Source: Candidatus Daviesbacteria bacterium
Lineage (GTDB): Bacteria; Patescibacteriota; Microgenomatia; Daviesbacterales; UBA10151
NCBI GenBank assembly: GCA_016183225.1
Contig: JACPEZ010000047.1
Location: 1 to 58,904, forward strand
DNA: 58,904 bases
Direction: 5' to 3'
Each line of letters starts with the position of its first letter. Within the stretch, counting starts at the first letter, position 1. Below the pieces are notes generated by a model, which saw nothing but the letters and a program-made list of their open reading frames with translations, did not search any database and was not told the DNA's origin. This document shows, piece after piece, positions 42,115 through 50,332 of this stretch. The translations under genes and the position numbers were made by a program.

Positions 42115-43904
42115 GATTAAAAATAGCACAGGTAATCGGCTTAAATACGGACCAGCAGGCGGCCCAAGTAGTTTCACAGATACAGGATGCCGAGAATGCT
42201 TTTTTAGCTTTACTCCGGCTTAGTTGCGATGACGCTTTTACCAAAGGCAGACAGGCTCTGTCAGACCTGTCGGATTTTTACTTTGATTTTGAAGGCAGTC
42301 CGGCCCAGAAACTGACTGCCGCTTTTGCCGAAGGAGTCAAAAAATTTTCCGGCGAAGGTGAATACGACTTGTGTTTGGCTGCAGTATCGGGAAAAGTGCT
42401 GTATCTTACGGGACAGGGCCGGGTGGAAGTTTATTTAAAAAGAGAGGATAAGTTATCGCCGCTTTTGTCCACCGGTTCCGCCGGCGCTTTGATCTCGGGA
42501 TTTTTGGAAGAAGGGGACAAGTTAATGCTGGCAAGCAAAAGTTTGTCCGATTTGCTGGGTGAGGATTTGTCCAAATCAATGGATTTGCCTAAAGACGCAT
42601 GGGAAGAGGAAATGAGTTCCAAAGTGGCCCGGGCGGAGAGCGGGGAGGGAGGGCTGGCCGGGCTTTTTGCGCGGATAGATCAGCAGGATCAGGAAGATCA
42701 AAAGGAAGAAGAGTCTGTTATCAGCCTTCCCGGTCTACAGGAAAAAGAAATTATTCCTCCCCGGGCCAGGGCAATTCTGGCAAAACTTCTCGGATTTTTT
42801 CCCAAAAGCGGCCGGGGCAGATTGATTTTGGCTGTAGTTTTAATTATTATTATTGCTTTGGGAACAGGGTATCAGTATAAATTAGGTCGCGACAGGGAAA
42901 GGAATCTTCAATTCGATCAAGCCTTACAAGCTGCCAAAGATGATTTTAATGCTGCCAAAGGTTTAAGCAGCTTAAATCCGGCCGAGGCCAAGATTAAACT
43001 GGATACTGCCAAAGATAAAATTGGCCAAGCGCTGGTTCTAAAACCCAAAGACAGCGGCGCCCGGGATTTAAAAAACCAGATTGAACAGGAATCATCCTCT
43101 ATTTTGCAACAGGCGCAGGTAGCTGATTTTCCTTTGTTTTTGGATCTGGATCTGGTCAAAAAAGACTTTAAAGCTTATGCGTTAAGTTTTTCGGCCGGCA
43201 AAATACTGGTTTTGGATAGAACGCAATATTCCCTGGCTGCTATTGACGCTGCTAAAAAGAGCAATCAAATTCTGGCCGGGAAAAGTCAGCTGGGGGAAGC
43301 GCAACTATCTTCATTGAATGGCAATCTGGCTTTTAGCTACTCTGCTGACAAAGGATTGGTGCGTACCGATTTAACCAATCAAAAACAAACCCAGGTGGCT
43401 AAAGTTGACGAGGAATGGGGGAATATTGCAGACATGAGCGGCTTTGCCGGCAATGTTTATCTTTTGGATTCAACCAAGAATCAAGTCTGGAAGTATTTGC
43501 CAACTTCCGAGGGCTATTCCGGTAAAAGAGATTATCTTACTCAAAACACCAAGGCGGATTTTACCGGCAGTTTGCGGATGCAGATTGAATCTTCAATTTA
43601 TGTGTTGAAACAGGGAGGGGAGATACTGCGATTTACCAGGGGGGAGAAGGATAATTTTTCCTATTCAGGTTTACCCTCACCGGTCAAAGACCCCAAAAGT
43701 TTCTTTGTTTCCTCCGATACTGATGATTTGTATTTGCTGGATTCTGGCAACGCCAGACTTTTGGTCTTGACTAAAACCGGAGCCTATAAAGCCCAGTATC
43801 AAAGCGAGCGCTTTAGAGAGTTTTCCGACCTGGTAGTGGATGAAAAAGCTAAAAAGGTCTATTTGCTGGAAGGCAGTAAAATCTATACAATGGATCTCAA
43901 ATAA
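42111..43904 (+). CDS. Membrane protein with degenerate phosphatase-like N domain and propeller-like outer domain
   Basis: The 597-aa product has three parts. Residues 1-160 resemble a degraded PP2C-type phosphatase (YDLCLAAVSGKVLYLTGQGRVEVYL, then GFLEEGDKLMLAS) without clear metal-binding Asp residues. An acidic linker leads to one membrane helix (LILAVVLIIIIALGTGYQY, about 243-262). The rest has a helical stalk and repeated strands (GNVYLLDSTKNQVWKYLPT, DLYLLDSGNARLLVLTKTG, KKVYLLEGSKIYTMDL) like a beta propeller. It belongs to an operon with the PH-domain and two-helix proteins. Function unknown. Confidence 0.65.
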   Translation: MRLKIAQVIGLNTDQQAAQVVSQIQDAENAFLALLRLSCDDAFTKGRQALSDLSDFYFDFEGSPAQKLTAAFAEGVKKFSGEGEYDLCLAAVSGKVLYLTGQGRVEVYLKREDKLSPLLSTGSAGALISGFLEEGDKLMLASKSLSDLLGEDLSKSMDLPKDAWEEEMSSKVARAESGEGGLAGLFARIDQQDQEDQKEEESVISLPGLQEKEIIPPRARAILAKLLGFFPKSGRGRLILAVVLIIIIALGTGYQYKLGRDRERNLQFDQALQAAKDDFNAAKGLSSLNPAEAKIKLDTAKDKIGQALVLKPKDSGARDLKNQIEQESSSILQQAQVADFPLFLDLDLVKKDFKAYALSFSAGKILVLDRTQYSLAAIDAAKKSNQILAGKSQLGEAQLSSLNGNLAFSYSADKGLVRTDLTNQKQTQVAKVDEEWGNIADMSGFAGNVYLLDSTKNQVWKYLPTSEGYSGKRDYLTQNTKADFTGSLRMQIESSIYVLKQGGEILRFTRGEKDNFSYSGLPSPVKDPKSFFVSSDTDDLYLLDSGNARLLVLTKTGAYKAQYQSERFREFSDLVVDEKAKKVYLLEGSKIYTMDLK

Positions 43905-43972
43905 GAGTCTAGTCGCTAGAGTCTAGAATCTAGTAAAATTAACCTTGACTCTTGACTCTTGACTCTAGTCAC
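43905..43972. repeat. Heptamer tracts upstream of smpB
   Basis: gagtcta, gtcgcta and relatives (43905-43932), then ttgactc in three perfect copies plus a variant (43945-43972). The array ends one base before the smpB ATG, occupying the place of a ribosome site. Confidence 0.9.
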
Positions 43973-43973
43973 T

Positions 43974-44414
43974 ATGAGAATTATAAACCGCAAAGCTCTT
44001 CATAATTATCATATTCTGGAACATTTGGAAGCAGGCATACAACTGACCGGAGCGGAAGTTAAATCCGTCAGAGCCGGCAGGCTGAATCTGGGGGAAGCTC
44101 ATGTCAGGATTTTAAACGGCGAGGCATATCTGATCAATGCCAATATTCCCCGCTACGCCCAGGAATCATCCAAAACTTATGCTGCCCAAAGGTCAAGAAA
44201 GCTCTTGCTTCACAAAGCTCAAATCATGAGTTTAACAGGTAAGACTTCCGGCAAAGGAGTAACTATAGTGCCGGTAGCTATTTACGAAAAAAATAATAAA
44301 TTTAAGCTGGATTTGGGTTTGGGAAAGAGCAAAAAGGAATTCGATAAGCGCAAAATAATCAAAGAACGCGATCATATCAGGCGTGTTGAACAGGAACTAA
44401 GAGGAAAAGAGTAA
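43974..44414 (+). CDS. smpB: SsrA-binding protein SmpB
   Basis: SmpB binds tmRNA and brings it to stalled ribosomes. The 146-aa product shows NRKALHNYHILEHLEAGIQL, TGAEVKSVRAGRLNLGEAHV and the basic C terminus KKEFDKRKIIKERDHIRRV, all canonical. ATG 43974 was preferred to a TTG at 43959 because the extra residues translate a heptamer repeat. It is immediately followed by the tmRNA gene, a rare but sensible pairing. Confidence 0.96.
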   Translation: MRIINRKALHNYHILEHLEAGIQLTGAEVKSVRAGRLNLGEAHVRILNGEAYLINANIPRYAQESSKTYAAQRSRKLLLHKAQIMSLTGKTSGKGVTIVPVAIYEKNNKFKLDLGLGKSKKEFDKRKIIKERDHIRRVEQELRGKE

Positions 44415-44443
44415 TTTGCATTTAGCTTTAAATGTGGTATAAT
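44415..44443 (+). promoter_or_regulatory. tmRNA promoter
   Basis: TTTGCA (44415-44420), a 17-base spacer and TATAAT (44438-44443). The tmRNA 5' end at 44453 is about ten bases downstream. Confidence 0.75.
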
Positions 44444-44452
44444 ACAAGATAC

Positions 44453-44818
44453 GGGGATGTATAGTCTCGACAGAATTGCTCTTTGAAAACTGCAAGCTGT
44501 TAAGGAAACATTAAACATAAAATATTGTTTCGAAACACAAACGACAGATCTTCTGATCGTTTCGTCTACGCTGTAGCATAAAGCTTCAGTGCGCGATATT
44601 TTGGTAAATCTTCTCCTGGCTAGATTTCCAAGGTATGTACCCAGTCAGGATGCAGTTTAGATATCTAATCCATATTCTAAACGAAGAAACTTGGATTAAG
44701 TGTTAATCTTCCTGCTAACGGGTTACAAATTAACACTCAAAATATACATTAGCTAAGCTTGTAGAAGTTTTGAAAGTTACAATTTTGGACGGGGGTGCAA
44801 AACCCCCCATCTCCACCA
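44453..44818 (+). ncRNA. ssrA: Transfer-messenger RNA (tmRNA)
   Basis: tmRNA rescues stalled ribosomes. The 5' end ggggatg pairs with catctcc before the encoded ACCA at 44815-44818, forming the tRNA-like acceptor stem. A T-arm-like ggggg/ccccc hairpin precedes it. A tag reading frame ends at 44579-44581 (taa) and reads NDRSSDRFVYAVA just before it, probably starting at or shortly before AAC 44540; the exact resume codon is uncertain. The terminal YAVA resembles the usual ALAA-type degradation tag. Pseudoknot-type pairing in the middle was not worked out. It fills most of the smpB-comFC gap. Confidence 0.92.
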
Positions 44819-44833
44819 TGTTAAAATAGGTTT

Positions 44834-45535
44834 GTGAACCTCATTTTAGATCTGCTTTTTCCCAAAAAATGCATTGGTTGCGGACAGCCAAATTCCTATT
44901 TTTGCCAAAGATGCATGGCCGATATCTTACAAACCGACCTGATTTGTCCGCAGTGCGGTAATTTATCAATTGGCGGATTAACCCATCCCGGCTGCGAAAG
45001 AACTTTTAGCCTGGACGGGTTGTGGAGTTTGGGCATTTATGCCGGCCCTTTAAAAAAAGCCATTCAAAGATTAAAATATGAGCCTGCTTTGGTGCGGGAT
45101 TTTGCTCCGGTTTTGGCAGATATCATTGTTTACTACTGGAAAAAATACTCGCCTCATCTTTTTGATCTGGTTAGAAAAAATAAAAATCAGTGGGTGGTTG
45201 TACCGGTGCCGCTGCATTGGTTTAGGGAAAATAAAAGGGGTTTTAATCAGGCAAAACTACTAGGACAAATTTTATCCAAAAAATTAGGTTTGGTTTACTG
45301 TGAGGCCTTAAAACGCACTCGCTATACCCGCTCCCAAGTAAAATTAAAAGGGGAGCAGAGAAGAAAAAATATTTATGGCGCTTTTGCAATTTCTTCTAAC
45401 TATACGCTAGACGCTAAACCCTATGTACTACTTATAGATGATGTCTGGACTACCGGCTCTACCATGAGAGAATGCTGTTACGAATTAAAACGCGCCGGCG
45501 CCCAAAAGGTTTGGGCTATGACACTGGCCAGGTAA
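44834..45535 (+). CDS. comFC: ComF-family phosphoribosyltransferase-like protein
   Basis: ComFC is needed for DNA uptake in competent bacteria. The 233-aa product has an N-terminal four-Cys zinc motif (CIGCGQPNSYFCQRC, then CPQCGN), the VVPVPLHWFRENKRGFNQA segment and the PRPP-binding loop VLLIDDVWTTGSTM. The GTG at 44834 starts the protein right after the tmRNA. A heptamer tract (45398-45418) inserts NYTLDAKP before the PRPP loop. Confidence 0.9.
   Translation: MNLILDLLFPKKCIGCGQPNSYFCQRCMADILQTDLICPQCGNLSIGGLTHPGCERTFSLDGLWSLGIYAGPLKKAIQRLKYEPALVRDFAPVLADIIVYYWKKYSPHLFDLVRKNKNQWVVVPVPLHWFRENKRGFNQAKLLGQILSKKLGLVYCEALKRTRYTRSQVKLKGEQRRKNIYGAFAISSNYTLDAKPYVLLIDDVWTTGSTMRECCYELKRAGAQKVWAMTLAR
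45398..45418. repeat. Heptamer tract inside comFC
   Basis: Units aactata, cgctaga and cgctaaa match the word family that flanks S23 cassette 1. They encode a short insertion (NYTLDAK) before the PRPP loop. Confidence 0.75.
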
Positions 45536-45578
45536 AATTCTTGTTGTATTAATAATGGAAGTATGCTACTGTTAATTT

Positions 45579-46568
45579 ATGGATAGATTAGCATTCAATC
45601 ACGATGGGTTAAGAGTTTTTATTAAGCAAGTGCAAGGAAAATTAGGATTAGATTCTGACGGGCTAGCCAAATTAATCGGTCTTTCTGGGAGGACTATCAG
45701 AGATTGGAAAAGAGAAAAGTTTAATCCTTCTAAGGATGCTATCTTAAAATTAAGCAAATTGTCTCAAATACCGTTACCTCCTCATAAAATTTTACCTCAG
45801 TTTTGGCATAATGGAATTGCAGGTAAGTTGGGAGGCAAAAAGACCTTTAAATTATACGGTTTGTTAGGCAATAAGGAGTCTAGAAGTAAAGGAGGCAAGA
45901 TATCTTGGTTTAAGAGACGGGAAAACCCAGAACTTTGGACAAAGTATGTTAAAACTTTTAAGATTCCTGAAGAATCAGAGGATTTAGCAGAATTATTTGG
46001 AATTATCCTTGGAGATGGAGGATTAACTCGCTATCAGTGTGTAATTTATTTAAATAGTGATACAGACCAGGATTTTGCTGTATATGTTCAGAATTTAATC
46101 GAGAAATTATTTGATTCTAAACCTAGTATTTATAAATCAAGGAATGATCATGTATGGAAAGTTAGTATTGGTGGAGTTGATTTGGTAGAATATCTAAACT
46201 CTAAAGGTTTATCTTTAGGGAATAAAGTACTTTTACAAGTAGGTGTTCCAGAATGGGTTTGGACCAAAGAAGGATATATTAAGGCTTGTATCCGAGGATT
46301 GGTAGATACTGACGGATGTTTTAGTGTACATACATATAGTGTAAATGGGAAAAGATATTCCTATCCAAAACTGGCCTTTTCTAATAGATCTGAACCTATT
46401 TTGCAATTTGTATATCAGGGGTTAAAACAACTAGGCTTTAATCCTAAAAGGACTTATGAATATGGTGTATGGTTGCATAATCAGCAAGAAGTTAGAAAAT
46501 ATTTGCAAGAGATAGGAACTAGGAACTATAAACCGTCGGTTAAGAAAATATTGGGAGGAGTCGCATAG
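45579..46568 (+). CDS. LAGLIDADG homing endonuclease-like protein overlapping a tRNA gene
   Basis: The 329-aa product has an N-terminal helix-turn-helix (KLGLDSDGLAKLIGLSGRTI, residues 21-40), a GGKISWFKRRENP linker like those in mobile nucleases, and two LAGLIDADG motifs: LAELFGIILGDGG (137-148) and CIRGLVDTDGCF (237-248), each ending in the catalytic acidic residue. This is a two-motif monomeric homing endonuclease. Its last five codons and TAG stop lie inside the tRNA-Ser(GCT) gene, so the tRNA supplies its stop. A short heptamer-like run lies at 46511-46529. Confidence 0.82.
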   Translation: MDRLAFNHDGLRVFIKQVQGKLGLDSDGLAKLIGLSGRTIRDWKREKFNPSKDAILKLSKLSQIPLPPHKILPQFWHNGIAGKLGGKKTFKLYGLLGNKESRSKGGKISWFKRRENPELWTKYVKTFKIPEESEDLAELFGIILGDGGLTRYQCVIYLNSDTDQDFAVYVQNLIEKLFDSKPSIYKSRNDHVWKVSIGGVDLVEYLNSKGLSLGNKVLLQVGVPEWVWTKEGYIKACIRGLVDTDGCFSVHTYSVNGKRYSYPKLAFSNRSEPILQFVYQGLKQLGFNPKRTYEYGVWLHNQQEVRKYLQEIGTRNYKPSVKKILGGVA

Positions 46569-46640
46569 AGGCCGAGTGCCGCGCAGTGCTAATGCGCTAT
46601 ACCCGTAAGGGTATCGTGGGTTCGAATCCCACCTCCTCCG
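46554..46640 (+). tRNA. tRNA-Ser (anticodon GCT)
   Basis: Acceptor stem ggaggag/ctcctcc, three-base D stem gca/tgc, anticodon stem gcgca/tgcgc with loop gtgctaa, long variable arm (tataccc/gggtatc) and T arm gtggg-ttcgaat-cccac. All serine-type features are present. The 5' end overlaps the homing-endonuclease ORF by 15 bases. Confidence 0.95.
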
Positions 46641-46657
46641 CAGGGTAGAGTTATTAC

Positions 46658-46742
46658 GGAGAGGTCGCATAGTGGCCTAGTGCGGCGGTCTTGAAAACCG
46701 CTGTCTCGCAAGGGACCGTGAGTTCGAATCTCACCCTCTCCG
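46658..46742 (+). tRNA. tRNA-Ser (anticodon TGA)
   Basis: Acceptor stem ggagagg/cctctcc, anticodon stem gcggt/accgc with loop cttgaaa, long variable arm and T loop ttcgaat. It lies 17 bases after the first serine tRNA. Confidence 0.95.
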
Positions 46743-46937
46743 CATTTCGGGATAAGCATACAAAAAGTCTTCTGTTTGGGTTGGTAAATCAATCCTATCA
46801 GGCAGTTCGAATTTTTGTTGCTTTTTAACCTCATCAGAAGTAGCTTTCGAATTATTAGTAAGCTCAACTAGCTCTGATAATATCTGGAATGGTTTGGTAT
46901 AAGTGTAGGTTAATTGTTTGCCTACTTGCGTCTGTAT
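46731..46937 (-). pseudogene. Possible recombinase C-terminal remnant overlapping tRNA-Ser
   Basis: A 68-codon open frame without a good start reads GKQLTYTKPFQILSELVELT and ends MRRG, its stop lying in the 3' end of tRNA-Ser(TGA). The KxLTYTKPF pattern resembles the C termini of CPR serine recombinases, which often abut tRNA genes. A second frame just upstream (46876-46998) reads IQPADISGKPIKMTMNTDAS, possibly another remnant. The gap 46743-46999 holds no intact gene. Assignment is tentative. Confidence 0.35.
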
Positions 46938-46999
46938 TCATAGTCATTTTAATAGGTTTACCCGAAATGTCAGCTGGTTGTATTTTAACAGTTTTATAC

Positions 47000-48664
47000 C
47001 TACTTAGGAGTTACGATTACTAAAGCTAAGGCTCCATTACTTAGATAGATTTTCTTAAGGACCTTGACATGTTCTGAATCTTTATCAGGTAAACTCCAAG
47101 GACTACCAATGAATAAAGTCCCCTTTTTAGATCTATCTGTTATCCAATCTATTGATCGGATTGTAAATTTATCAAAATGAGCTCCTTTGGTAGGGAAATC
47201 CTTAACTTCTTGTTGGAATTTAGTAGGATCATATTGTGAGTAAAAAAGGATGTACATATGGGGAATATTGACTATATAAGGTGCTTCTATCCCTCTGTAA
47301 GCATCATAAACAATCTCTTGGTATTCATCCTTATGTTCAATTGCGTAAAGCACTGACTCCTTTGTTCCCTCCATAAAGGCTTCTCCTCTTTGCAGCGGGA
47401 AATGAACTGTAAAAATCAGAAAAGCACGTATCAAAAAAATGGCTATAAAGATCGGATAGAGAGTCAGTATGAATGATTTAATGTATCGACTACCCAAATT
47501 AATCACCTTTTCATATAAGTTCAAAGCACCTAAAGAGGTAATCATCAGTAACATTGGAAGTAGAATAATACTTCTGCCTGCGCTAGTTTCATTGTTGGTA
47601 AGAGATGCCGGTATTAAGGCAAGAAAAATCCATATAAAAATCAGTGCTCTGTTTTTATAAATAGAACCTAGCTGGCTAGATCGACTTTTATTTAAGAGGC
47701 TATAAATTCCAAAGATTAAAAATGGAATTTCAAAAAGGTGCATTACTCCTAAACCGATAGTTCCGACATTAGTCATATTTAGACCGTTAGTAAACAGGAA
47801 ACCAGGGTCAAAATAATTAAGAAATCTTTTGAGCCAAAAAAACAGCAGTAAAAAATTTTCTGAACTAAAAGCCACCCCCCTATTTAGATGATCCAGAATT
47901 ACATAACGAGTGAATTCTATATCCTGAGTAATGAAAACCATACTGGCTCGGGCTTTATCCGGCCCAAAAAAAGTCCCGTAAGCCAGAGGTAAGACCAGTA
48001 AGCAGGCCATCAGAGCCAAAACTATAAACTCTTTTCTCCGTTGCCACAATATCTTGCGATTAATAATCAACAGGGCAGTTCCGAGCAAAGGCACAAACAG
48101 ACGTTCTGGGTAATAGGTGTACATTGAGATTACAAAAGAGCTGGCAGCGCCTAGGGCATATAGATACCCACCGTTTTTTAGCATCTTTTGAAAAAGAGTT
48201 ATACCTAATACCAGTAGAGTCATCGCAATTAGGTGATCCGAGACATACCTTGAGTAAAAAAGGTGCCAGGGAGAAATAATCAAAAGCAAAGTTGCTATCA
48301 AAGAAACTTTGACGTTTCCGCTCAGAGTTTTAAAGAAGATATAAAATAGCGGTATTGAGATGATGGCTATTAAGACCGTAGGTAATCTGACACTGAATTC
48401 ATTTAATCCGAATAGAGCTATAAAAGGTACAAGTATATATACAGGAATCGGGTTTTTATAATCTCCTACGGATGGAAAGGTAATCGGCATAAACAACCCA
48501 TTCTCATCTCTGCCTGTTTGTAAAATTGAGTAAGCGCTATATCCAAAAGCTACCTCATCATTATTTAAACTTGGAGGGTTGGTAGTAAAATGATAGAATC
48601 TCAAAAATCCACCAACTAAAGTGATTAGGAACAGTAACAAAAATATAGTCAATCGCTTTTTCAT
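47000..48664 (-). CDS. GT-C-type glycosyltransferase (PMT/ArnT-like)
   Basis: The 554-aa polytopic protein has about eleven helices. The first outer loop contains NPPSLNNDEVAFGYSAYSI, the Asp-Glu motif typical of GT39/ArnT enzymes that use lipid-linked sugar donors. A C-terminal soluble part (from about residue 445) ends TLFIGSPWSLPDKDSEHVKV. It overlaps the upstream 396-aa membrane protein gene by four bases (ATGA), forming a two-gene operon. The acceptor is unknown; protein or envelope glycan is likely. Confidence 0.83.
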   Translation of the reverse strand: MKKRLTIFLLLFLITLVGGFLRFYHFTTNPPSLNNDEVAFGYSAYSILQTGRDENGLFMPITFPSVGDYKNPIPVYILVPFIALFGLNEFSVRLPTVLIAIISIPLFYIFFKTLSGNVKVSLIATLLLIISPWHLFYSRYVSDHLIAMTLLVLGITLFQKMLKNGGYLYALGAASSFVISMYTYYPERLFVPLLGTALLIINRKILWQRRKEFIVLALMACLLVLPLAYGTFFGPDKARASMVFITQDIEFTRYVILDHLNRGVAFSSENFLLLFFWLKRFLNYFDPGFLFTNGLNMTNVGTIGLGVMHLFEIPFLIFGIYSLLNKSRSSQLGSIYKNRALIFIWIFLALIPASLTNNETSAGRSIILLPMLLMITSLGALNLYEKVINLGSRYIKSFILTLYPIFIAIFLIRAFLIFTVHFPLQRGEAFMEGTKESVLYAIEHKDEYQEIVYDAYRGIEAPYIVNIPHMYILFYSQYDPTKFQQEVKDFPTKGAHFDKFTIRSIDWITDRSKKGTLFIGSPWSLPDKDSEHVKVLKKIYLSNGALALVIVTPK

Positions 48665-49851
48665 TGTTTACCTACCTCGGTATGAATCTCTCCAAAGTAG
48701 CGTCTAAATCTAGGGTATTCTCTAAATGAGATGTCCGCCAAACTAACTATAATCTGAGTTATTACTAAACAAATTACACCCCAAAGTAATAATTTAGTAA
48801 ACATATGATGCCTATTATGATACAAAGACATTAGGCCATAGCTAATAATAAAAACTAAAGCTGGCATAATAAGTATTAGCCTGTGGAGATCAACCAGAGG
48901 TTGGGCGAGTATAGAAGGTAGGGTTAGAGATAAACCGGCTAATATCATCATCCTGCTTGACTTGTGATTTTTAAAACTCCTGTATAAACCATAAAGGAAT
49001 GGAGCTATAAATCCTAAATAGAGGGGAGGACTAAAGGAAAAGTTTAGAAGTTTCTCTTGAGATGTAAAATAAGTTGAGGGACTAAGGTGTTTTAAACCTT
49101 TTAGTAGTAGGTATTCTGATAAATAGAGATATTTATTTTCAGTCAACTTAGATAAAGCACCAAACCCTGCTTGTTGGCTCTCACCTTTAAAGCTATTCAC
49201 ACCATTTAATAATCCAGGTTCAGAGAAAACTTTAATCTGTTGTTTAGTTAAGTTATAAATTCCTTCTGGATTATAGAAAGATCCCAAAACCACTGGCAGA
49301 TACATTAGTAAGACTACTAAAAATAGTTTGCGCTTTTGTTGTTTGCTCAAGTAACCAGTCACCACAATAAATAAGAAGAGAATCCAAATTACTGGAGCTG
49401 CAAGAAGAGAGAAATAATATAGCCCCCCAATGAACAGAACTAACCACCATATTGATCCTTGATTATCCTTCCACTTTAGAAAACTTAAAAACAAGCTTAG
49501 CGAAAATAATAAAGCTATGATTGAATTAGCTTGAGCTGCTACTAAATAAGCAGGCCACAAGGATATACCAAATACCAGTGGAGGAAGCAAAAACCATTCA
49601 GCTGGGAAAAACCGCCGAGCTATTAACCAAATTAAGAAAGTACTTCCTCCTCCGCAAAGATAATAAGCCCAAACTGGTAGAAAAATTGGTTTACCAATTA
49701 AGTCAACTAAAAAGATACTCTGATGATCCAGTCTAATATTATGTAAGGAATAAGCGATGAACCAACTAAGCAGCAATTGAAAAAGGATAGTTATCAATAC
49801 CGAGAAAATAATCCGAGTTAATTTTGTATGACTTACATTGTTATTTACCAT
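48661..49851 (-). CDS. Polytopic membrane protein, probable glycosyltransferase-like
   Basis: The 396-aa product has about ten hydrophobic helices. It lacks a clear DE motif, but its layout (IRLDHQSIFLVDLIGKPIFLPVWAYY at the first outer loop) resembles GT-C superfamily proteins. It is coupled to the PMT-like gene downstream. I cannot assign a specific family; a partner in the same glycosylation step is a fair inference. Confidence 0.6.
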   Translation of the reverse strand: MVNNNVSHTKLTRIIFSVLITILFQLLLSWFIAYSLHNIRLDHQSIFLVDLIGKPIFLPVWAYYLCGGGSTFLIWLIARRFFPAEWFLLPPLVFGISLWPAYLVAAQANSIIALLFSLSLFLSFLKWKDNQGSIWWLVLFIGGLYYFSLLAAPVIWILFLFIVVTGYLSKQQKRKLFLVVLLMYLPVVLGSFYNPEGIYNLTKQQIKVFSEPGLLNGVNSFKGESQQAGFGALSKLTENKYLYLSEYLLLKGLKHLSPSTYFTSQEKLLNFSFSPPLYLGFIAPFLYGLYRSFKNHKSSRMMILAGLSLTLPSILAQPLVDLHRLILIMPALVFIISYGLMSLYHNRHHMFTKLLLWGVICLVITQIIVSLADISFREYPRFRRYFGEIHTEVGKQ

Positions 49852-49987
49852 TTCATAAGGTATCTTTCATTTGAAAAGACTACTTAAATAGTAACAATCA
49901 GTGGGGGTAGAAATCAACAAGAAAATAAGGCTAAAAGGTAACATACAGTGGGTTCTGTAGGATAGATGAACTTGGTAGCTTGTCCGT

Positions 49988-50200
49988 GTGGTTACTAAAC
50001 GAGATAAAAAGCTCGGTAAACAACTGCACCGACTGCGAAAGCAGCGAAAGCTCACACAAGAGCAAATCGCTGAAAAAGTAAGGGTGAGTGCAAAATATAT
50101 CCAATACCTTGAGTCTGCCAAGAGGGTACCCAGCCTGAAACTGCTCTATAGAGTTGCTGATACTCTCCAAGTTAAGGTAAAAGATTTATTTACTTTCTAG
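49988..50200 (+). CDS. Xre-family helix-turn-helix regulator
   Basis: The 70-aa product is a single HTH_3 domain: KQLHRLRKQRKLTQEQIAEK, VRVSAKYIQYLESAKRVPSL and a final VADTLQVKVKDLFTF. The start is GTG 49988. It is divergent from the glycosyltransferase pair and lies upstream of the primase-helicase gene, so it may regulate the conflict locus. Confidence 0.87.
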   Translation: MVTKRDKKLGKQLHRLRKQRKLTQEQIAEKVRVSAKYIQYLESAKRVPSLKLLYRVADTLQVKVKDLFTF

Positions 50201-50318
50201 GGCAAATATTGGCCAGAACATAAGACAGATACTTTTTCTGGCCTAAGAAAGCCCGCTGAGGTTTTTCTTGCTTTAAGCCTCTCTCTGCTGTAATATCTGG
50301 TGCAACTGCCCTCTAAAT

Positions 50319-50324
50319 TACTAT
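50319..50324 (+). promoter_or_regulatory. -10 box of the primase-helicase gene
   Basis: TACTAT lies eight bases before ATG 50333. No convincing -35 box. The 50201-50332 gap otherwise shows nothing clear. Confidence 0.4.
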
Positions 50325-50332
50325 TAACGAGA

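Noticed and set aside
46431..46867. Minus-strand frames with GEGEIRTHGPLRDSG and RRRWDSNPRYPYGYS peptides
   Set aside because: They are antisense translations of the two serine tRNAs, a common artefact. Only the frame at 46731-46937 has a plausible protein-like part and is listed as a remnant.
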